Shown: positions 16,416 through 26,977, counted from the first letter of the stretch. The stretch is DNA of 56,197 bases from Pelotomaculum terephthalicicum JT (GCF_022410535.1 NZ_JAKNBL010000018.1:1-56197); one strand, 5' to 3'. Translations and numbers: made by a program. Notes: generated from the sequence alone by a model not told the origin.

Positions 16416-16459
16416 CTTATTCAGAATTCTGACTCCTGAATTCTGAATACCAGAATAAG
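16416..16459. repeat. Intergenic palindrome between argC and argJ
   Basis: ATTCAGAATTC and GAATTCTGAAT are perfect 11-bp inverted arms around TGACTCCT, with outer CTTATTC/GAATAAG arms adding a further pairing. There is no T-run, so it is not a classical terminator. It may be a member of a dispersed palindromic repeat family or an RNA-stability element in the argC-argJ transcript. Confidence 0.65.
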
Positions 16460-16490
16460 TAATGCGTATATAAAATAGGAGGTTGCTTAA

Positions 16491-17702
16491 GTGGAAAGCG
16501 AATGGAAACTGTCCGGCGGAGTGACTGCGGCCGCTGGTTTTCAGGCAGGTACGGCTTCCGCCGGGATAAGGTATAAAATAAAAAAAGATATAGCTGTTAT
16601 TTATTCTAATGTGCCGGCAGCAGCAGCCGGAGTTTTTACTACTAACATAGTAAAAGCGGCGCCGGTTTTGCTTTCAATGGAACGTGTCGCCGGAGGGAAA
16701 GCGCAGGCAATTGTTGTTAACAGCGGTAACGCCAACGCGTGCAATGGTGAGCAGGGGATGGAAGATGCCCTGGCGATGGCGTCCGCGGCGGGTGTTGCCC
16801 TGGGCATTCCTGGGGAACTTGTTCTTGTGGCCTCCACCGGCGTGATTGGACAGAAGATGCCCATGGATAAAGTGCTGCCGGGTATTCGGCAGGCTGCCGG
16901 TGAAATAAGCGCGGTTGGAGGCGCAATGGCAGCCGAAGCGATTATGACCACTGATACTGTTCCCAAAGAGGCTGCCCGGAAGATTGTCATAGGTGGAAAA
17001 ACGGTGACTGTCGGCGGGATGGCTAAAGGCTCGGGGATGATTCACCCTGATATGGCTACCTTATTATGTTTTATTACCACGGACGCCGCAATATCTCCCG
17101 CCTGTCTCCAGCAGGCGCTTAAATATGCCGTTTCTTGCAGCTTTAATATGATTACTGTGGACAGGGACACCAGTACCAACGACACGGCAGTGGTTCTGGC
17201 AAACGGTTTTGCCGGGAATCCGGTTATTGACGGTGAAGGCGATGAATACATATCGTTTCGTGATGTTTTGACCGATGTCTGTGTCAGCCTGGCGATGGAT
17301 ATTGCCAGGGACGGAGAGGGCGCGACCAAGCTGATCCAGGTGGAGGCCCGCAACGCGCGTACCCTTGAAGACGCCCGCCTGGCGGCAAGGGCGGTGGCCG
17401 GGTCAAACTTGGTCAAGGCCGCGATTTTTGGCCGGGATGCCAACTGGGGAAGGGTTTTATGCGCTGCCGGTTACTCGGGGGCCAATTTTGACCCGCGTAG
17501 GGTAGATATTTTTCTCGGTAACGAGCAGGTTACTAAAAAAGGTTGTTCAATTGAGTTCAGCGAGGAAAGAGCCCTGGAAGTTTTAAAAAAAGATGCTGTA
17601 CGGATTATTATTGATTTTAATGCCGGAAAATATGATGCTACCGCCTGGGGTTGCGATCTGACCTACGATTACGTCAGGATAAATGGAGATTACCGGACAT
17701 AG
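16491..17702 (+). CDS. argJ: Bifunctional ornithine acetyltransferase / N-acetylglutamate synthase
   Basis: 403 residues, GTG start after AGGAGG. ArgJ moves the acetyl group from N-acetylornithine to glutamate, recycling it. The self-cleavage site is intact: KGSGMIHPDMAT with the nucleophile Thr at 190. Downstream, TVDRDTSTNDT and GRDANWGR are conserved. Whether it is bifunctional or monofunctional cannot be decided from sequence, but no argA or argE is present in the cluster. Confidence 0.96.
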   Translation: MESEWKLSGGVTAAAGFQAGTASAGIRYKIKKDIAVIYSNVPAAAAGVFTTNIVKAAPVLLSMERVAGGKAQAIVVNSGNANACNGEQGMEDALAMASAAGVALGIPGELVLVASTGVIGQKMPMDKVLPGIRQAAGEISAVGGAMAAEAIMTTDTVPKEAARKIVIGGKTVTVGGMAKGSGMIHPDMATLLCFITTDAAISPACLQQALKYAVSCSFNMITVDRDTSTNDTAVVLANGFAGNPVIDGEGDEYISFRDVLTDVCVSLAMDIARDGEGATKLIQVEARNARTLEDARLAARAVAGSNLVKAAIFGRDANWGRVLCAAGYSGANFDPRRVDIFLGNEQVTKKGCSIEFSEERALEVLKKDAVRIIIDFNAGKYDATAWGCDLTYDYVRINGDYRT

Positions 17703-17714
17703 GAGGGTTTTGAG

Positions 17715-18602
17715 ATGTCTACGGCCATTGAAAAAGCGGCTATTTTAGTGGAGGCTTTGCCATATATAAAAAAATTTTACGGCAAGACTGTTGTAATAAA
17801 ATACGGCGGTCACGCTATGATTAACAATGAACTTAAAGAGGCCGTGCTTACCGATGTGGTGCTGATGAAATATGTCGGGATGCAGCCGGTGATTGTTCAC
17901 GGGGGAGGCCCGGAAATAACCGGAATGCTGAAAAGGGTGGGCAAAGAGTCAAGATTTGTTGACGGTTTACGGGTTACCGATGCGGAAACCATGGAAATTG
18001 TGGAAATGGTTCTGGTAGGTAAGATTAATAAGGACATAGTAGCTCAGCTCAACCGCATCGGCGGGCGGGCGGTGGGTTTGTCAGGCAAAGACGCGAACAT
18101 GTTCCAAGCGGTTAAGAAACTGCATCAGACACGTACGCCGGAAGGCGGGGAAGAAATGGCGGATATCGGCTTTGTAGGTGATGTCGGCAAGGTCAATCCC
18201 GAGATTATCACAAAACTGATCAGAGAGGAATATATTCCGGTAGTGGCGCCGGTAGCCGTAGGAGCCGGGGGAGAAGGCTACAATGTCAATGCCGATTACG
18301 CCGCAGGCTGTCTGGCGGCCGCGCTGGGAGCCGATAAACTGATTATCTTAACCGATGTGGAAGGAATCATGGCTGACCGGAACGATCCGGGCTCGCTCAT
18401 CTCGATTCTGCGGGTAAATGAATTCTCCACTCTTGTTGAACAAGGAAAAATTGACGGTGGCATGATTCCCAAAGTTGAGTGTTGTTTGGAGGCACTGGCC
18501 GGAGGAGTGCGTACAACCCACATTCTGGACGGGAGAGTGCCGCACTCGATCCTTCTGGAAGTATTTACCGATAAAGGCATCGGAACAATGGTTGAAAAAT
18601 GA
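17715..18602 (+). CDS. argB: Acetylglutamate kinase
   Basis: 295 residues. It phosphorylates N-acetylglutamate, the second step. It carries KYGGHAM and VHGGGPEI nucleotide/substrate loops, the GLRVTDAETMEIVEMVL helix and the GGMIPKVECCLEAL C-terminal motif. The N-terminal helix (AAILVEALPYIKKFYGKTV) is of the arginine-sensitive hexameric type, so feedback inhibition is likely. It begins 12 bp after argJ. Confidence 0.97.
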   Translation: MSTAIEKAAILVEALPYIKKFYGKTVVIKYGGHAMINNELKEAVLTDVVLMKYVGMQPVIVHGGGPEITGMLKRVGKESRFVDGLRVTDAETMEIVEMVLVGKINKDIVAQLNRIGGRAVGLSGKDANMFQAVKKLHQTRTPEGGEEMADIGFVGDVGKVNPEIITKLIREEYIPVVAPVAVGAGGEGYNVNADYAAGCLAAALGADKLIILTDVEGIMADRNDPGSLISILRVNEFSTLVEQGKIDGGMIPKVECCLEALAGGVRTTHILDGRVPHSILLEVFTDKGIGTMVEK

Positions 18603-18693
18603 TAATTACTCGGGAGTCAGAGCGAAAAAAGGTTTATACCTGAGTAATTACCAACTTTATTTAGGTTATAAAATGAAGCGGGGTGACTATGTT

Positions 18694-19890
18694 ATGAATA
18701 CGAAAGAGATAATAGAGATGGGCGATCACTACCTGATGCGGTGCGTCGGGCGTATGCCTTTAGCTCCGGTCAGAGGACAGGGCGCCGTAATGTGGGATGC
18801 CGACGGGAATGAGTACCTGGATTTTGTCAGCGGTATTGCTGTAAATTCATTCGGGCATTGTCATCCGGAAGTAGTTGAAGCCATTTCCCGGCAGGCAAAA
18901 AAACTGATTCACTGTTCTAACCTGTATTATATCGAGCCTCAAGTGCTTTTAGCCAAAATTTTGGTTGAAAACTCCGGCATGGGTAAAGTTTTTTTCAGCA
19001 ACAGCGGCGCCGAGGCGAATGAAGCCGCAATTAAACTGGCGCGTAAGCACGCCAAGCTGAAATACAGCCCGCGGAAGGTGGAAATAATCACCGCCTGGCA
19101 GTCTTTCCACGGCCGGACGCTGGCAACAATAACCGCCACCGGCCAGCCCAAGTACCAGCAAGGTTTTGAGCCGCTCCCTGGAGGCTTTAAATATGCTCCG
19201 TTCAACGACCTGGAGGCCATGGAACAGGCAGTTGGCCCGGATACTTGCGCCGTGCTGCTGGAACCGGTCCAGGGGGAAGGCGGCGTCAACGTGGCATCGC
19301 GTTACTACCTTGAAGGAGTGAAAATGCTCTGCCGGGAGCATGGCGCTTTGCTGATTTTCGACGAAGTGCAGACCGGCGTCGGGCGCACCGGACGTTTCCT
19401 GGCCTGTCAGCACTACGGTGTAAAGCCTGATATTCTTACCCTGGCTAAAGCGCTGGGCGGCGGTTTTCCGATCGGCGCCGTACTGGCGACAGACGATGTG
19501 GCTGCCGCTTTCCAGCCGGGAGATCATGCCTCCACTTTTGGCGGCAACCCGCTGGCCTGCGCCGCCGCGCTGGCCGCCATGGATTTGCTGCTTACGGGTG
19601 GTGTGGTGGAAAATGCCGCCGCGGTAGGCGCCTATATGTATGATAAACTGGTGGAGTTGGCCGGAAAATATGATTATGTGCAGGAGGTGCGCGGACTCGG
19701 CCTTTTGCTGGGTATCGAGCTGAACGTTGAAGGCAAGGATATCGTTAACGGTTGCCGGGAGAAAGGTCTTTTAATCAATTGTATCAATAATAATGTACTT
19801 CGTTTTATCCCGCCGCTGACGATAACAAAGCAGGAGGTAGACCGGGCTGTGGGGATACTGGAGGGAGTTATGGGCAATCTGAATTACTAA
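18694..19890 (+). CDS. argD: Acetylornithine aminotransferase
   Basis: 398 residues from ATG 18694, seven bases after GGGGTGA. The open frame extends far upstream into argB, but that part is not homologous. This class III PLP enzyme converts N-acetylglutamate semialdehyde to N-acetylornithine. Motifs are SNSGAEANEAAIKLAR, FDEVQTGVGRTG and the PLP lysine in LAKALGGGFPIGA. A 91-bp gap separates it from argB. Confidence 0.96.
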   Translation: MNTKEIIEMGDHYLMRCVGRMPLAPVRGQGAVMWDADGNEYLDFVSGIAVNSFGHCHPEVVEAISRQAKKLIHCSNLYYIEPQVLLAKILVENSGMGKVFFSNSGAEANEAAIKLARKHAKLKYSPRKVEIITAWQSFHGRTLATITATGQPKYQQGFEPLPGGFKYAPFNDLEAMEQAVGPDTCAVLLEPVQGEGGVNVASRYYLEGVKMLCREHGALLIFDEVQTGVGRTGRFLACQHYGVKPDILTLAKALGGGFPIGAVLATDDVAAAFQPGDHASTFGGNPLACAAALAAMDLLLTGGVVENAAAVGAYMYDKLVELAGKYDYVQEVRGLGLLLGIELNVEGKDIVNGCREKGLLINCINNNVLRFIPPLTITKQEVDRAVGILEGVMGNLNY

Positions 19891-19910
19891 AGTAACCGGG
19901 AGGCTGAGCA

Positions 19911-22900
19911 ATGCCTAAGCGGAATGACATAAAAAAAGTTCTGGTAATAGGTTCCGGTCCGATTGTTATCGGTCAGGCTGCGGAATTCGACTATGCCGGT
20001 ACCCAGGCCTGTAAGGCGTTGCGCGAAGAAGGTATTTCCGTGGTGCTGGTTAATTCCAACCCGGCTACCATTATGACTGATCTGGATATTGCCGATCTGG
20101 TCTATATAGAGCCGCTTTCATGGGAAAGCTTAGCCAGGATCATTGCCAGGGAGCGCCCCGACGGGCTTCTCCCCACCCTGGGCGGCCAGACCGGTCTGAA
20201 TATCGCCGTGGAATTAGCTGAAAAAGGTGTGCTGGCTGAGTACGAAGTAAAATTGTTGGGAACCTCTCTGGAGGCTATTAAACGTGCCGAAGACAGGGAG
20301 CTTTTCAAGAAGCTGATGCTCGAAATCGGTGAACCGGTGCCTGAAAGCGCTATCGCTGAAAGTGTGGAAGAATGTCTGACTTTCGCCGGTTTGAACGGTT
20401 ACCCGGTCATTGTCAGGCCGGCGTATACCCTTGGCGGGACGGGCGGCGGTATTGCTTACAACGAGTATGATTTGACAGAAGTTGCCCGCCGGGGCCTGAA
20501 GATGAGTATGATCGGCCAGGTGCTTCTGGAGCAAAGTGTTGCCGGATGGAAAGAGATAGAATACGAGGTGATGCGGGACGGCGCGAACAACTGCATCACT
20601 ATCTGCAATATGGAAAACATTGACCCGGTCGGCATTCATACAGGGGACAGTATTGTCATTGCCCCGTCTCAAACCCTTTCTGATAAAGAGTATCAGCTCC
20701 TGCGGTCGGCTTCTCTGCGGATTATTCGCGCGCTGGAGGTAGAAGGCGGGTGCAACGTCCAGTTTGCCCTCGATCTCAAGAGTATGAATTATTTTGTAAT
20801 CGAGGTTAATCCCAGGGTCAGCCGCTCAAGCGCGCTGGCTTCCAAAGCCACCGGCTACCCTATTGCGAAGATGGCCGCCAAGATAGCCATCGGGCTTAAC
20901 CTGGATGAGATTATCAATCCCGTTACCGGCAAAACCACGGCCTGCTTCGAACCGGCTTTAGACTATGTGGTAGTGAAGATACCCCGCTGGCCTTTCGACA
21001 AATTCGGCAGCGCAGACCGGACCCTGAGCACCCAGATGAAGGCTACAGGGGAGGTTATGTCTATTGACCGTACTTTTGAAGGGGCGCTGATGAAAGCGGT
21101 GCGCTCTCTGGAAGTGGGCGTGGATAGCCTCCACCTGCGCGGGGCCGCCGCCTGGTCCGAGATGGAACTGCAGGACAATCTTTCATATCCCAACGATCTG
21201 CGCCTTTTTGCCATAGCCGAGGCCTTCAGCCGCTTTTGGAGTATGCGTGAAATTGCCCAGCTCACCATGATCGATTATTTTTACCTCAGCAAGATAAAAA
21301 AAATAATTGAGCTGGAACGCAAGCTGCGAACCGAAGGGCCCAAGCCCCCTCCAGATTTGCTGCGCCAGGCAAAAATTTCTGGTCTGCCTGACTCTCTGAT
21401 CGGCCGCCTGACCGGACGGACGGCGCAAGATATACGCGCTCTGCGCAAAGAATACGGAGTTGCTCCAACTTATAAAATTGTCGACACCTGTGCCGCCGAG
21501 TTTGCCGCCGCCACTCCTTATTATTATTCAACCTATGAAGATGAGGACGAGGTGCCGGTTTCCGGGCGGCCCAAAGTGCTTGTTTTAGGTTCAGGGCCGA
21601 TTCGCATCGGGCAGGGAATAGAATTTGATTACTGTTCTGTTCATTCAGTATGGGGGCTGCAAAAAGAGGACATCGAAGCAGTAATCATCAACAACAACCC
21701 GGAAACAGTCAGCACAGACTTTGATACCGCCGACAAGCTTTATTTTGAGCCGTTGACTCTGGAAGACGTGTTAAATGTAATTGAGAAAGAAAAGCCTCTC
21801 GGCGTAATTGTCCAGTTTGGCGGACAGACGGCAATCAACCTTACTGCCGGGCTTGTCTCGGCGGGCATTAAAATTCTCGGTACTCCGGTGGAAGGAATTG
21901 ATACGGCCGAGGATCGCGGCAAATTTGAAAAATTGTTAACGGAGCTTGGTGTGCCGCAGTCGGAGGGAAAATCAGCCACAACGGTTGAAGCGGCCCGGGA
22001 CATAGCCGAGAAGTTAGGCTATCCCGTCCTGGTCAGGCCTTCTTACGTACTTGGGGGCCGCGCGATGGAAATTGTCAGCAATACCAGCGAGTTATTGAAG
22101 TATATGGCTACCGCCGTGCAAGTTTCTCCCAGACACCCGGTGCTGGTGGATAAATATATTCTTGGCAAAGAGGTGGAAGTGGATGCTGTCGGCGACGGGC
22201 GAGACCTTTTTATCCCGGGGATCATGGAACACATTGAGAGAGCCGGAGTACATTCTGGTGACAGTATTGCCGTTTATCCGCCCCAGACCTTAAGCCGTCA
22301 GGTAACGGGGAAGATTGTTGAATATACCTTGAAAATCGGCCGGGCGCTGCGAATCTGCGGGCTGATTAACATCCAGTATGTTGTGGATGACAGCGGGGTC
22401 TACGTCCTGGAAGTAAACCCGCGGGCGTCACGCACTGTGCCGGTGTTGAGCAAGGTTACCGGGGTTCCGATGGTTCAGGCGGCAACGAGAACCATGCTTG
22501 GCAAAAGTCTGGCGGATCTGGGCTACCGCCCCGGACTCGGACCCGAACATGGCTTTATCGCTGTGAAAGCGCCGGTATTCTCCTTCGAAAAGCTCAGCCA
22601 GGTTGAGATCTCGCTGGGACCTGAAATGAAATCAACCGGTGAGGTGATGGGAGTTGACCGCACTTTTTCCCATGCTCTATATAAAGCCATGCAGTCGGCC
22701 GGGCTGCGGGTGGCATGCAGCGGAGACGTGCTTTTTTCCATAGCGGACCGGGATAAGGAGGAAGCAATACCTCTGGCGCGCGAATACGCTGGCCTCGGGT
22801 TCCAACTTCAGGCTACCCCGGGTACGGCGGAATTTCTGAAAAAAGCCGGGCTGACGGTACGTGAGGCAGAAGAAACAGTTTCCTTGGTTTGTTCCGGGAA

Positions 22901-23114
22901 TATAGCCCTGTTGATTAATACCCCCACCCGGGGGAAAAACCGCGAACGGCCGGGCTTTTTGCTGAGGAGAACCGCTGCCGAGTATAAAGTGCCTTGTTTA
23001 ACTTCGCTGGACACTGCGCGCGCGCTGTCAGTGGTCCTGCGCTATCTAAAACAGGGAGGAGGGCCGGAGCCGTTGAGCATGGCGGAGTTCGGAGCGTCAA
23101 GCGTATGTTGTTAA
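19911..23114 (+). CDS. carB: Carbamoyl-phosphate synthase large subunit
   Basis: 1067 residues, full length. Two ATP-grasp halves are visible, each opening with a conserved synthase loop ([17 protein letters not shown] and [17 protein letters not shown]) and each with the [11 protein letters not shown] / [11 protein letters not shown] motif. A C-terminal MGS-like regulatory domain follows (about 930-1067). It supplies carbamoyl phosphate for ArgF. The glutaminase subunit gene carA is absent here and must be elsewhere if the complex is functional. Confidence 0.96.
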   Translation: MPKRNDIKKVLVIGSGPIVIGQAAEFDYAGTQACKALREEGISVVLVNSNPATIMTDLDIADLVYIEPLSWESLARIIARERPDGLLPTLGGQTGLNIAVELAEKGVLAEYEVKLLGTSLEAIKRAEDRELFKKLMLEIGEPVPESAIAESVEECLTFAGLNGYPVIVRPAYTLGGTGGGIAYNEYDLTEVARRGLKMSMIGQVLLEQSVAGWKEIEYEVMRDGANNCITICNMENIDPVGIHTGDSIVIAPSQTLSDKEYQLLRSASLRIIRALEVEGGCNVQFALDLKSMNYFVIEVNPRVSRSSALASKATGYPIAKMAAKIAIGLNLDEIINPVTGKTTACFEPALDYVVVKIPRWPFDKFGSADRTLSTQMKATGEVMSIDRTFEGALMKAVRSLEVGVDSLHLRGAAAWSEMELQDNLSYPNDLRLFAIAEAFSRFWSMREIAQLTMIDYFYLSKIKKIIELERKLRTEGPKPPPDLLRQAKISGLPDSLIGRLTGRTAQDIRALRKEYGVAPTYKIVDTCAAEFAAATPYYYSTYEDEDEVPVSGRPKVLVLGSGPIRIGQGIEFDYCSVHSVWGLQKEDIEAVIINNNPETVSTDFDTADKLYFEPLTLEDVLNVIEKEKPLGVIVQFGGQTAINLTAGLVSAGIKILGTPVEGIDTAEDRGKFEKLLTELGVPQSEGKSATTVEAARDIAEKLGYPVLVRPSYVLGGRAMEIVSNTSELLKYMATAVQVSPRHPVLVDKYILGKEVEVDAVGDGRDLFIPGIMEHIERAGVHSGDSIAVYPPQTLSRQVTGKIVEYTLKIGRALRICGLINIQYVVDDSGVYVLEVNPRASRTVPVLSKVTGVPMVQAATRTMLGKSLADLGYRPGLGPEHGFIAVKAPVFSFEKLSQVEISLGPEMKSTGEVMGVDRTFSHALYKAMQSAGLRVACSGDVLFSIADRDKEEAIPLAREYAGLGFQLQATPGTAEFLKKAGLTVREAEETVSLVCSGNIALLINTPTRGKNRERPGFLLRRTAAEYKVPCLTSLDTARALSVVLRYLKQGGGPEPLSMAEFGASSVCC

Positions 23115-23140
23115 GCTTTTAGAGAGAAGGGATATAAGAG

Positions 23141-24082
23141 TTGGATGCACAGAAAGTTGTTTTAAAGGGGCGCGACCTTTTAACCCTGCACAATTTCAGT
23201 CCGGATGAAGTGGCCGCTATTATTGAGCTGGCCGGTGAATTGAAAGAAAAACAAAATTGTCAAGTACCTCACGCCTGTCTGCAGGGAAAGACTTTAGGAA
23301 TGATCTTTCAAAAGTCTTCCACCCGTACAAGAGTGTCTTTCGAGGTAGCCATGTACCAACTTGGCGGTTACCCGATGTTTTTAAGCGCAAATGACTTGCA
23401 GCTCGGGCGGGGCGAGAGTATTGCCGATACCGCCAAGGTGCTTTCCCGCTACCTGGACGGTATTATGATCAGAACGTACTCTCATGCCGAAGTGGAGGAA
23501 CTGGCACATTACGCCACCATTCCGGTGATTAACGGACTGACCGACCTCCTGCACCCCTGCCAAATCCTGGCCGACCTGCAAACTATAAAAGAAAGGAAGG
23601 GAACTTTTGCCGGTTTGAAGCTGGCCTATGTCGGGGATGGTAATAATATCTGTCATTCCCTCCTGTTCGGCTGCGCCAAGGTGGGTATGCATATCAGCGT
23701 GGCCTGCCCGGACGGATATATGCCTGACGGGGAAATCGTCAGGCTGGCGAAGGAAGACGCCTTGCCGACCGGCAGCAAGGTGGAAATAATGAACGATCCG
23801 GTCGAAGCAGTCTCTGGAGCGGATGTAGTCGTAACCGACGTGTGGGCCAGCATGGGGCAGGAAGCTGAACAAAAGAAAAGGGCTGGTGTATTCCCCCCGT
23901 ATCAGGTCAATGAACAGCTGGTTGCCCACGCCGCGCAGGACTACATTTTTCTGCATTGCCTGCCTGCCCACCGGGGCGAGGAAGTAAGCGCCGGAGTGAT
24001 AGACGGACGGCATTCAGCCGTCTGGGATGAGGCGGAGAACCGCCTGCACGCCCAAAAGGCTGTTTTGGCCTTGCTGTTATAA
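23141..24082 (+). CDS. argF: Ornithine carbamoyltransferase
   Basis: 313 residues, TTG start after AGAAGGGA. It joins ornithine and carbamoyl phosphate to give citrulline. The carbamoyl-phosphate loop [10 protein letters not shown], the ornithine-side HPCQ and HCLPAHRG are all present. It lies 26 bp after carB, so the substrate-producing and -using enzymes are co-expressed. Confidence 0.97.
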   Translation: MDAQKVVLKGRDLLTLHNFSPDEVAAIIELAGELKEKQNCQVPHACLQGKTLGMIFQKSSTRTRVSFEVAMYQLGGYPMFLSANDLQLGRGESIADTAKVLSRYLDGIMIRTYSHAEVEELAHYATIPVINGLTDLLHPCQILADLQTIKERKGTFAGLKLAYVGDGNNICHSLLFGCAKVGMHISVACPDGYMPDGEIVRLAKEDALPTGSKVEIMNDPVEAVSGADVVVTDVWASMGQEAEQKKRAGVFPPYQVNEQLVAHAAQDYIFLHCLPAHRGEEVSAGVIDGRHSAVWDEAENRLHAQKAVLALLL

Positions 24083-24086
24083 TTTA

Positions 24087-24125
24087 TTGACATATGTGAA
24101 TAACTGTTGTAGAATTCTACAACAG
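24087..24125 (+). promoter_or_regulatory. argG promoter overlapped by a perfect 22-bp palindrome
   Basis: TTGACA (24087-24092) and TAGAAT (24110-24115) are 17 bp apart, an almost ideal housekeeping promoter. A perfect palindrome (24104-24125, half-site CTGTTGTAGAA followed by its complement) covers the -10 and start region. Its position suits a repressor operator. It does not match the ARG-box core, and there is no T-run after it, so a terminator is less likely. Confidence 0.6.
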
Positions 24126-24227
24126 AGTAATATTATGCCTAATTGTGATAATTGGCGGCATTTTTATGAAAATTGTTCGGAAATTAGCATAAATTCAGTT
24201 CAACAAGGTGAAGGAGATGTTGCGCAA

Positions 24228-25439
24228 ATGTCAAAGGCAAAGGTTGTCTTGGCTTACTCGGGCGGGTTGGACACATCAATTATTATTCCCTGGCTGATAG
24301 AGAATTATGGTTACGAGGTTATCGCAATGGCAGCCGACGTGGGCCAGGGTGAGGAACTGGCGCCTCTTAACGAAAAGGCCATCAAAACCGGCGCCAGTAA
24401 GATTTATATCGAGGATCTGAAGCGGGAGCTTGTTGAGGATTACATCTATCCTACTTTAAAGGCCGGCGCAATTTACGAGGGTAAATATTTGCTGGGCACT
24501 TCCATGGCCCGGCCTCTGATCGCTAAAAGGATGGTTGAAATTGCTAAAAAAGAAGGCGCCGAGGCAGTGGCGCACGGCGCCACCGGTAAGGGCAACGACC
24601 AGATTCGCTTTGAACTGGGAGTGAAGTCTCTCGCCCCGGAATTGAAGATCATTGCTCCCTGGCGGGAATGGGATATTCGCTCCAGAGAGGACGCCATTGA
24701 TTACGCCAATGCCAGGGGCATCCAGGTGCCGGTAACAAAGGACCGTGCTTACAGCATGGACCGCAACCTCTGGCACTTGAGCCACGAGGGTGTGGATCTG
24801 GAAGATCCCTGGAATGAACCGAAACCGGATATATTGGAATTAATCACACCGCCGGAAAAAGCTCCCGATAAGCCGGCCTACGTCAGTATTGAATTCGAGT
24901 GCGGCATACCCGTTAAAGTGGACGGGGCGGCTCTTGATCCGGTAGCTCTTATTGAAAAGCTTAATCAGATCGCGGGGGAAAACGGTGTCGGCATCGCCGA
25001 TATGGTGGAAAACCGGCTGGTGGGCATGAAATCCCGCGGTGTTTACGAGACCCCGGGCGGCACGGTTTTGTACCAGGCCCACCATGAGCTGGAGCTGTTG
25101 ACCCTGGACCGCGCAACCATGCATTTTAAAGAATTAGTTGCTTCCCGGTACGCCGAATTGGTTTACGACGGGGTGTGGTTCGCTCCGATCAGAGAAGCCC
25201 TTGACGCCTTTGTGGACAGCACCCAGAGAACAGTTACCGGAACGGTGGTAATGAAACTCTACAAGGGAAACTGCACGCCGGCAGGCACAAAGTCGCCGTA
25301 TTCCCTGTACAACCAGGAACTGTCCACTTTCAGCAAGGACGAAATATACAACCAGCGGGACGCGGAGGGTTTCATCAACCTTTTTGGGCTGCCGTTGAAG
25401 GTAAGGGCGCTGATGGAGAAGAATGCGGGATTAAAATAA
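24228..25439 (+). CDS. argG: Argininosuccinate synthase
   Basis: 403 residues from ATG 24228, behind AAGGAG (11 bp). It condenses citrulline and aspartate using ATP. The PP-loop [25 protein letters not shown] and [11 protein letters not shown] are the family motifs. It is separated from argF by 145 bp with its own promoter, so it can be expressed apart from argCJBD-carB-argF. Confidence 0.97.
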   Translation: MSKAKVVLAYSGGLDTSIIIPWLIENYGYEVIAMAADVGQGEELAPLNEKAIKTGASKIYIEDLKRELVEDYIYPTLKAGAIYEGKYLLGTSMARPLIAKRMVEIAKKEGAEAVAHGATGKGNDQIRFELGVKSLAPELKIIAPWREWDIRSREDAIDYANARGIQVPVTKDRAYSMDRNLWHLSHEGVDLEDPWNEPKPDILELITPPEKAPDKPAYVSIEFECGIPVKVDGAALDPVALIEKLNQIAGENGVGIADMVENRLVGMKSRGVYETPGGTVLYQAHHELELLTLDRATMHFKELVASRYAELVYDGVWFAPIREALDAFVDSTQRTVTGTVVMKLYKGNCTPAGTKSPYSLYNQELSTFSKDEIYNQRDAEGFINLFGLPLKVRALMEKNAGLK

Positions 25440-25478
25440 AAGAATTAGCCAAAGTTTATCATAGGTGGAGTAATCGGG

Positions 25479-26417
25479 ATGAAAAAAATTGCTTTTACAA
25501 TTGTTTTAATCTTGTTAATTGCCGGTGGACTGACAGGATGTTTGGGTAAGACACAAGAACAAACAGATGCCTCAGCCCAACAGGAAGAGGGAGGATATTC
25601 TTCTTCCTCCTCTTCCTCCTCGGGTTATGTATTTAATATACCTGAGACATCAAAAGAAGAAACCCTGAATATACCTGGAAACATCGGGCCGGGGCAGCGT
25701 ATATTTATTAACGAGTCAGAGGCTGCGGTTGACGGGTTTGGAAATTTCAATGCTCAGCTGAAGCTGACTCCCGGGTTGAATTCTGTTGCATTAAAAGTTG
25801 TTTCGAGTGACAACAAATCCATTTACGCAACGGCAAAAAGCGTAAATTATATACCTTCCGACAATCCCAAGCTGGATGTGACCATTCCGGGAGAATATAA
25901 TTCCGACACGGAGATGCTCATAATCAAAGGCGCGACAGAGCCCGGCTGTCAGGTGGACGCTAATGGTTATCGGGCGACACCGGATGAAAAAGGTGATTTT
26001 ATTGTCAGTGTGCCGCTGGAAAATGGTGAGAATGTAGTTAAGGTTACGTCAACTAATCAAAAAGGAAAAACAAGCACTGTGCAACAAGTCGTTACTTACA
26101 GCAGGCTTAATAACAAACAACCTACGCTCGTCGTTTCGTCACCGGAACCGAAAGACGGCTATGTTTCCACGGAAAAAATTAAGATTAGCGGTTTTACCGA
26201 ACCTAATAACTTGATTGAGATTTATAATAATTACTACAATGGAGACAGCGCTGTAAAAAGCTTGATTTTTAAAGGGACTACAAGCAACGGTCAGTTTTCC
26301 GCCGACGTGACATTATCGAAAGAAGGTGGCGGTGTCAACAACTTGTTAATAGTGGCGACAAATGCATTTGGCGGGACTATATCCGAAACGAGAAATGTTA
26401 TTTATAAAGCCTCATAG
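25479..26417 (+). CDS. Lipoprotein with bacterial Ig-like repeats
   Basis: 312 residues. The signal peptide ends in the lipobox LTGC (Cys ~21). A Gln/Glu-rich stretch and a run of eight serines form a linker. Three Ig-like repeats follow (~55-125, ~130-210, ~215-312), recognisable from GFGNFNAQLKLTPGLNSV, KGDFIVSVPLENGENVVKV and NGQFSADVTLSKEGGGVN. Probably an exported surface protein that binds polymer or protein; no enzyme motif is seen. It lies 40 bp after argG and may be co-transcribed. Confidence 0.8.
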   Translation: MKKIAFTIVLILLIAGGLTGCLGKTQEQTDASAQQEEGGYSSSSSSSSGYVFNIPETSKEETLNIPGNIGPGQRIFINESEAAVDGFGNFNAQLKLTPGLNSVALKVVSSDNKSIYATAKSVNYIPSDNPKLDVTIPGEYNSDTEMLIIKGATEPGCQVDANGYRATPDEKGDFIVSVPLENGENVVKVTSTNQKGKTSTVQQVVTYSRLNNKQPTLVVSSPEPKDGYVSTEKIKISGFTEPNNLIEIYNNYYNGDSAVKSLIFKGTTSNGQFSADVTLSKEGGGVNNLLIVATNAFGGTISETRNVIYKAS

Positions 26418-26545
26418 CACAATTAGATAATGAAATATTAAGGGTATTTGCTGGAAAGCAGCTTGCCGGTGACGGACGCCGGACCGGATGTAGAAGGCGG
26501 TCACTGGTTATTTATTTTACCCTATAAGGTAAAGAGGTAATTAGA

Positions 26546-26728
26546 TTGAGCAAGCTAGTCATAACATTTATATGTGAGAACAGGCATGATCTGGAAACAG
26601 TAACCGTCGATCTTGCCCGCAGGGGAGAAGTAACAAAAGAGGAAATATGGCGGATGCTGACCAAGGACTGCCGATGTAAAAAGTGCGGCAGCGATAAGTT
26701 TATCTACCGTACCCGGTATAAAGATTGA
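26546..26728 (+). CDS. Small hypothetical protein with zinc-ribbon-like cysteines
   Basis: 60 residues, TTG start after AGAGGTAATTAGA. Four cysteines are present: one early (ITFICENRH) and CRCKKCGSDKF near the end, which could bind zinc. It is not recognised as a named family. The coding signal is supported by the ribosome site and composition only. Confidence 0.6.
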   Translation: MSKLVITFICENRHDLETVTVDLARRGEVTKEEIWRMLTKDCRCKKCGSDKFIYRTRYKD

Positions 26729-26801
26729 TAAATTTATGTTGACTAGCCAATAATTAGGCATTATAATCATTTTATTCTGTTATTGGAAAGGAGGATGAGA
26801 A

Positions 26802-26885
26802 ATGACGAGGGAACTCATTAATGAAATCCTAAGAGACGTCGGATTAGAGTCAATCTGTGATGGCGAATACGAGAAGGAGGATTAA
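26802..26885 (+). CDS. 27-residue mini-ORF upstream of argH
   Basis: ATG follows AAAGGAGGATGAGA, a near-perfect ribosome site. The peptide is acidic (MTRELINEILRDVGL, ending DGEYEKED). It is followed 31 bp later by a strong terminator and then by the argH promoter. It may be a small protein or a leader peptide. It is not rich in Arg codons, so classical arginine attenuation is not supported. Confidence 0.5.
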   Translation: MTRELINEILRDVGLESICDGEYEKED

Positions 26886-26915
26886 TCTAAGCGATGGATA
26901 CTATATCCGGAAGCA

Positions 26916-26967
26916 AATTAGGAAGGAGGCAGGTGAGCAAGGTATCTGCCTCCTTCCTAATTTTATT
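26916..26967 (+). terminator. Very strong terminator (17-bp perfect stem)
   Basis: AATTAGGAAGGAGGCAG pairs perfectly with the arm at 26946-26962 around a 13-nt loop, followed by TTATT. It separates the argG-side transcript from argH. The left arm also contains GGAAGGAGG, which resembles a ribosome site and would be hidden in the hairpin. Confidence 0.8.
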
Positions 26968-26977
26968 CTATATTTAT

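Noticed and set aside
18475-18693. N-terminal extension of argD
   Set aside because: The in-frame extension overlaps argB coding sequence and has no aminotransferase similarity; the ATG at 18694 has a good ribosome site.
20102-23100. Several minus-strand ORFs within carB
   Set aside because: These are antisense shadows of a GC-rich, strongly conserved coding region.
24104-24125. Palindrome as argF terminator
   Set aside because: No T-run follows, and it coincides with a strong promoter -10.
24027-24227. N-terminal extension of argG
   Set aside because: It overlaps the argF end, the palindrome and promoter; the protein begins at [13 protein letters not shown].
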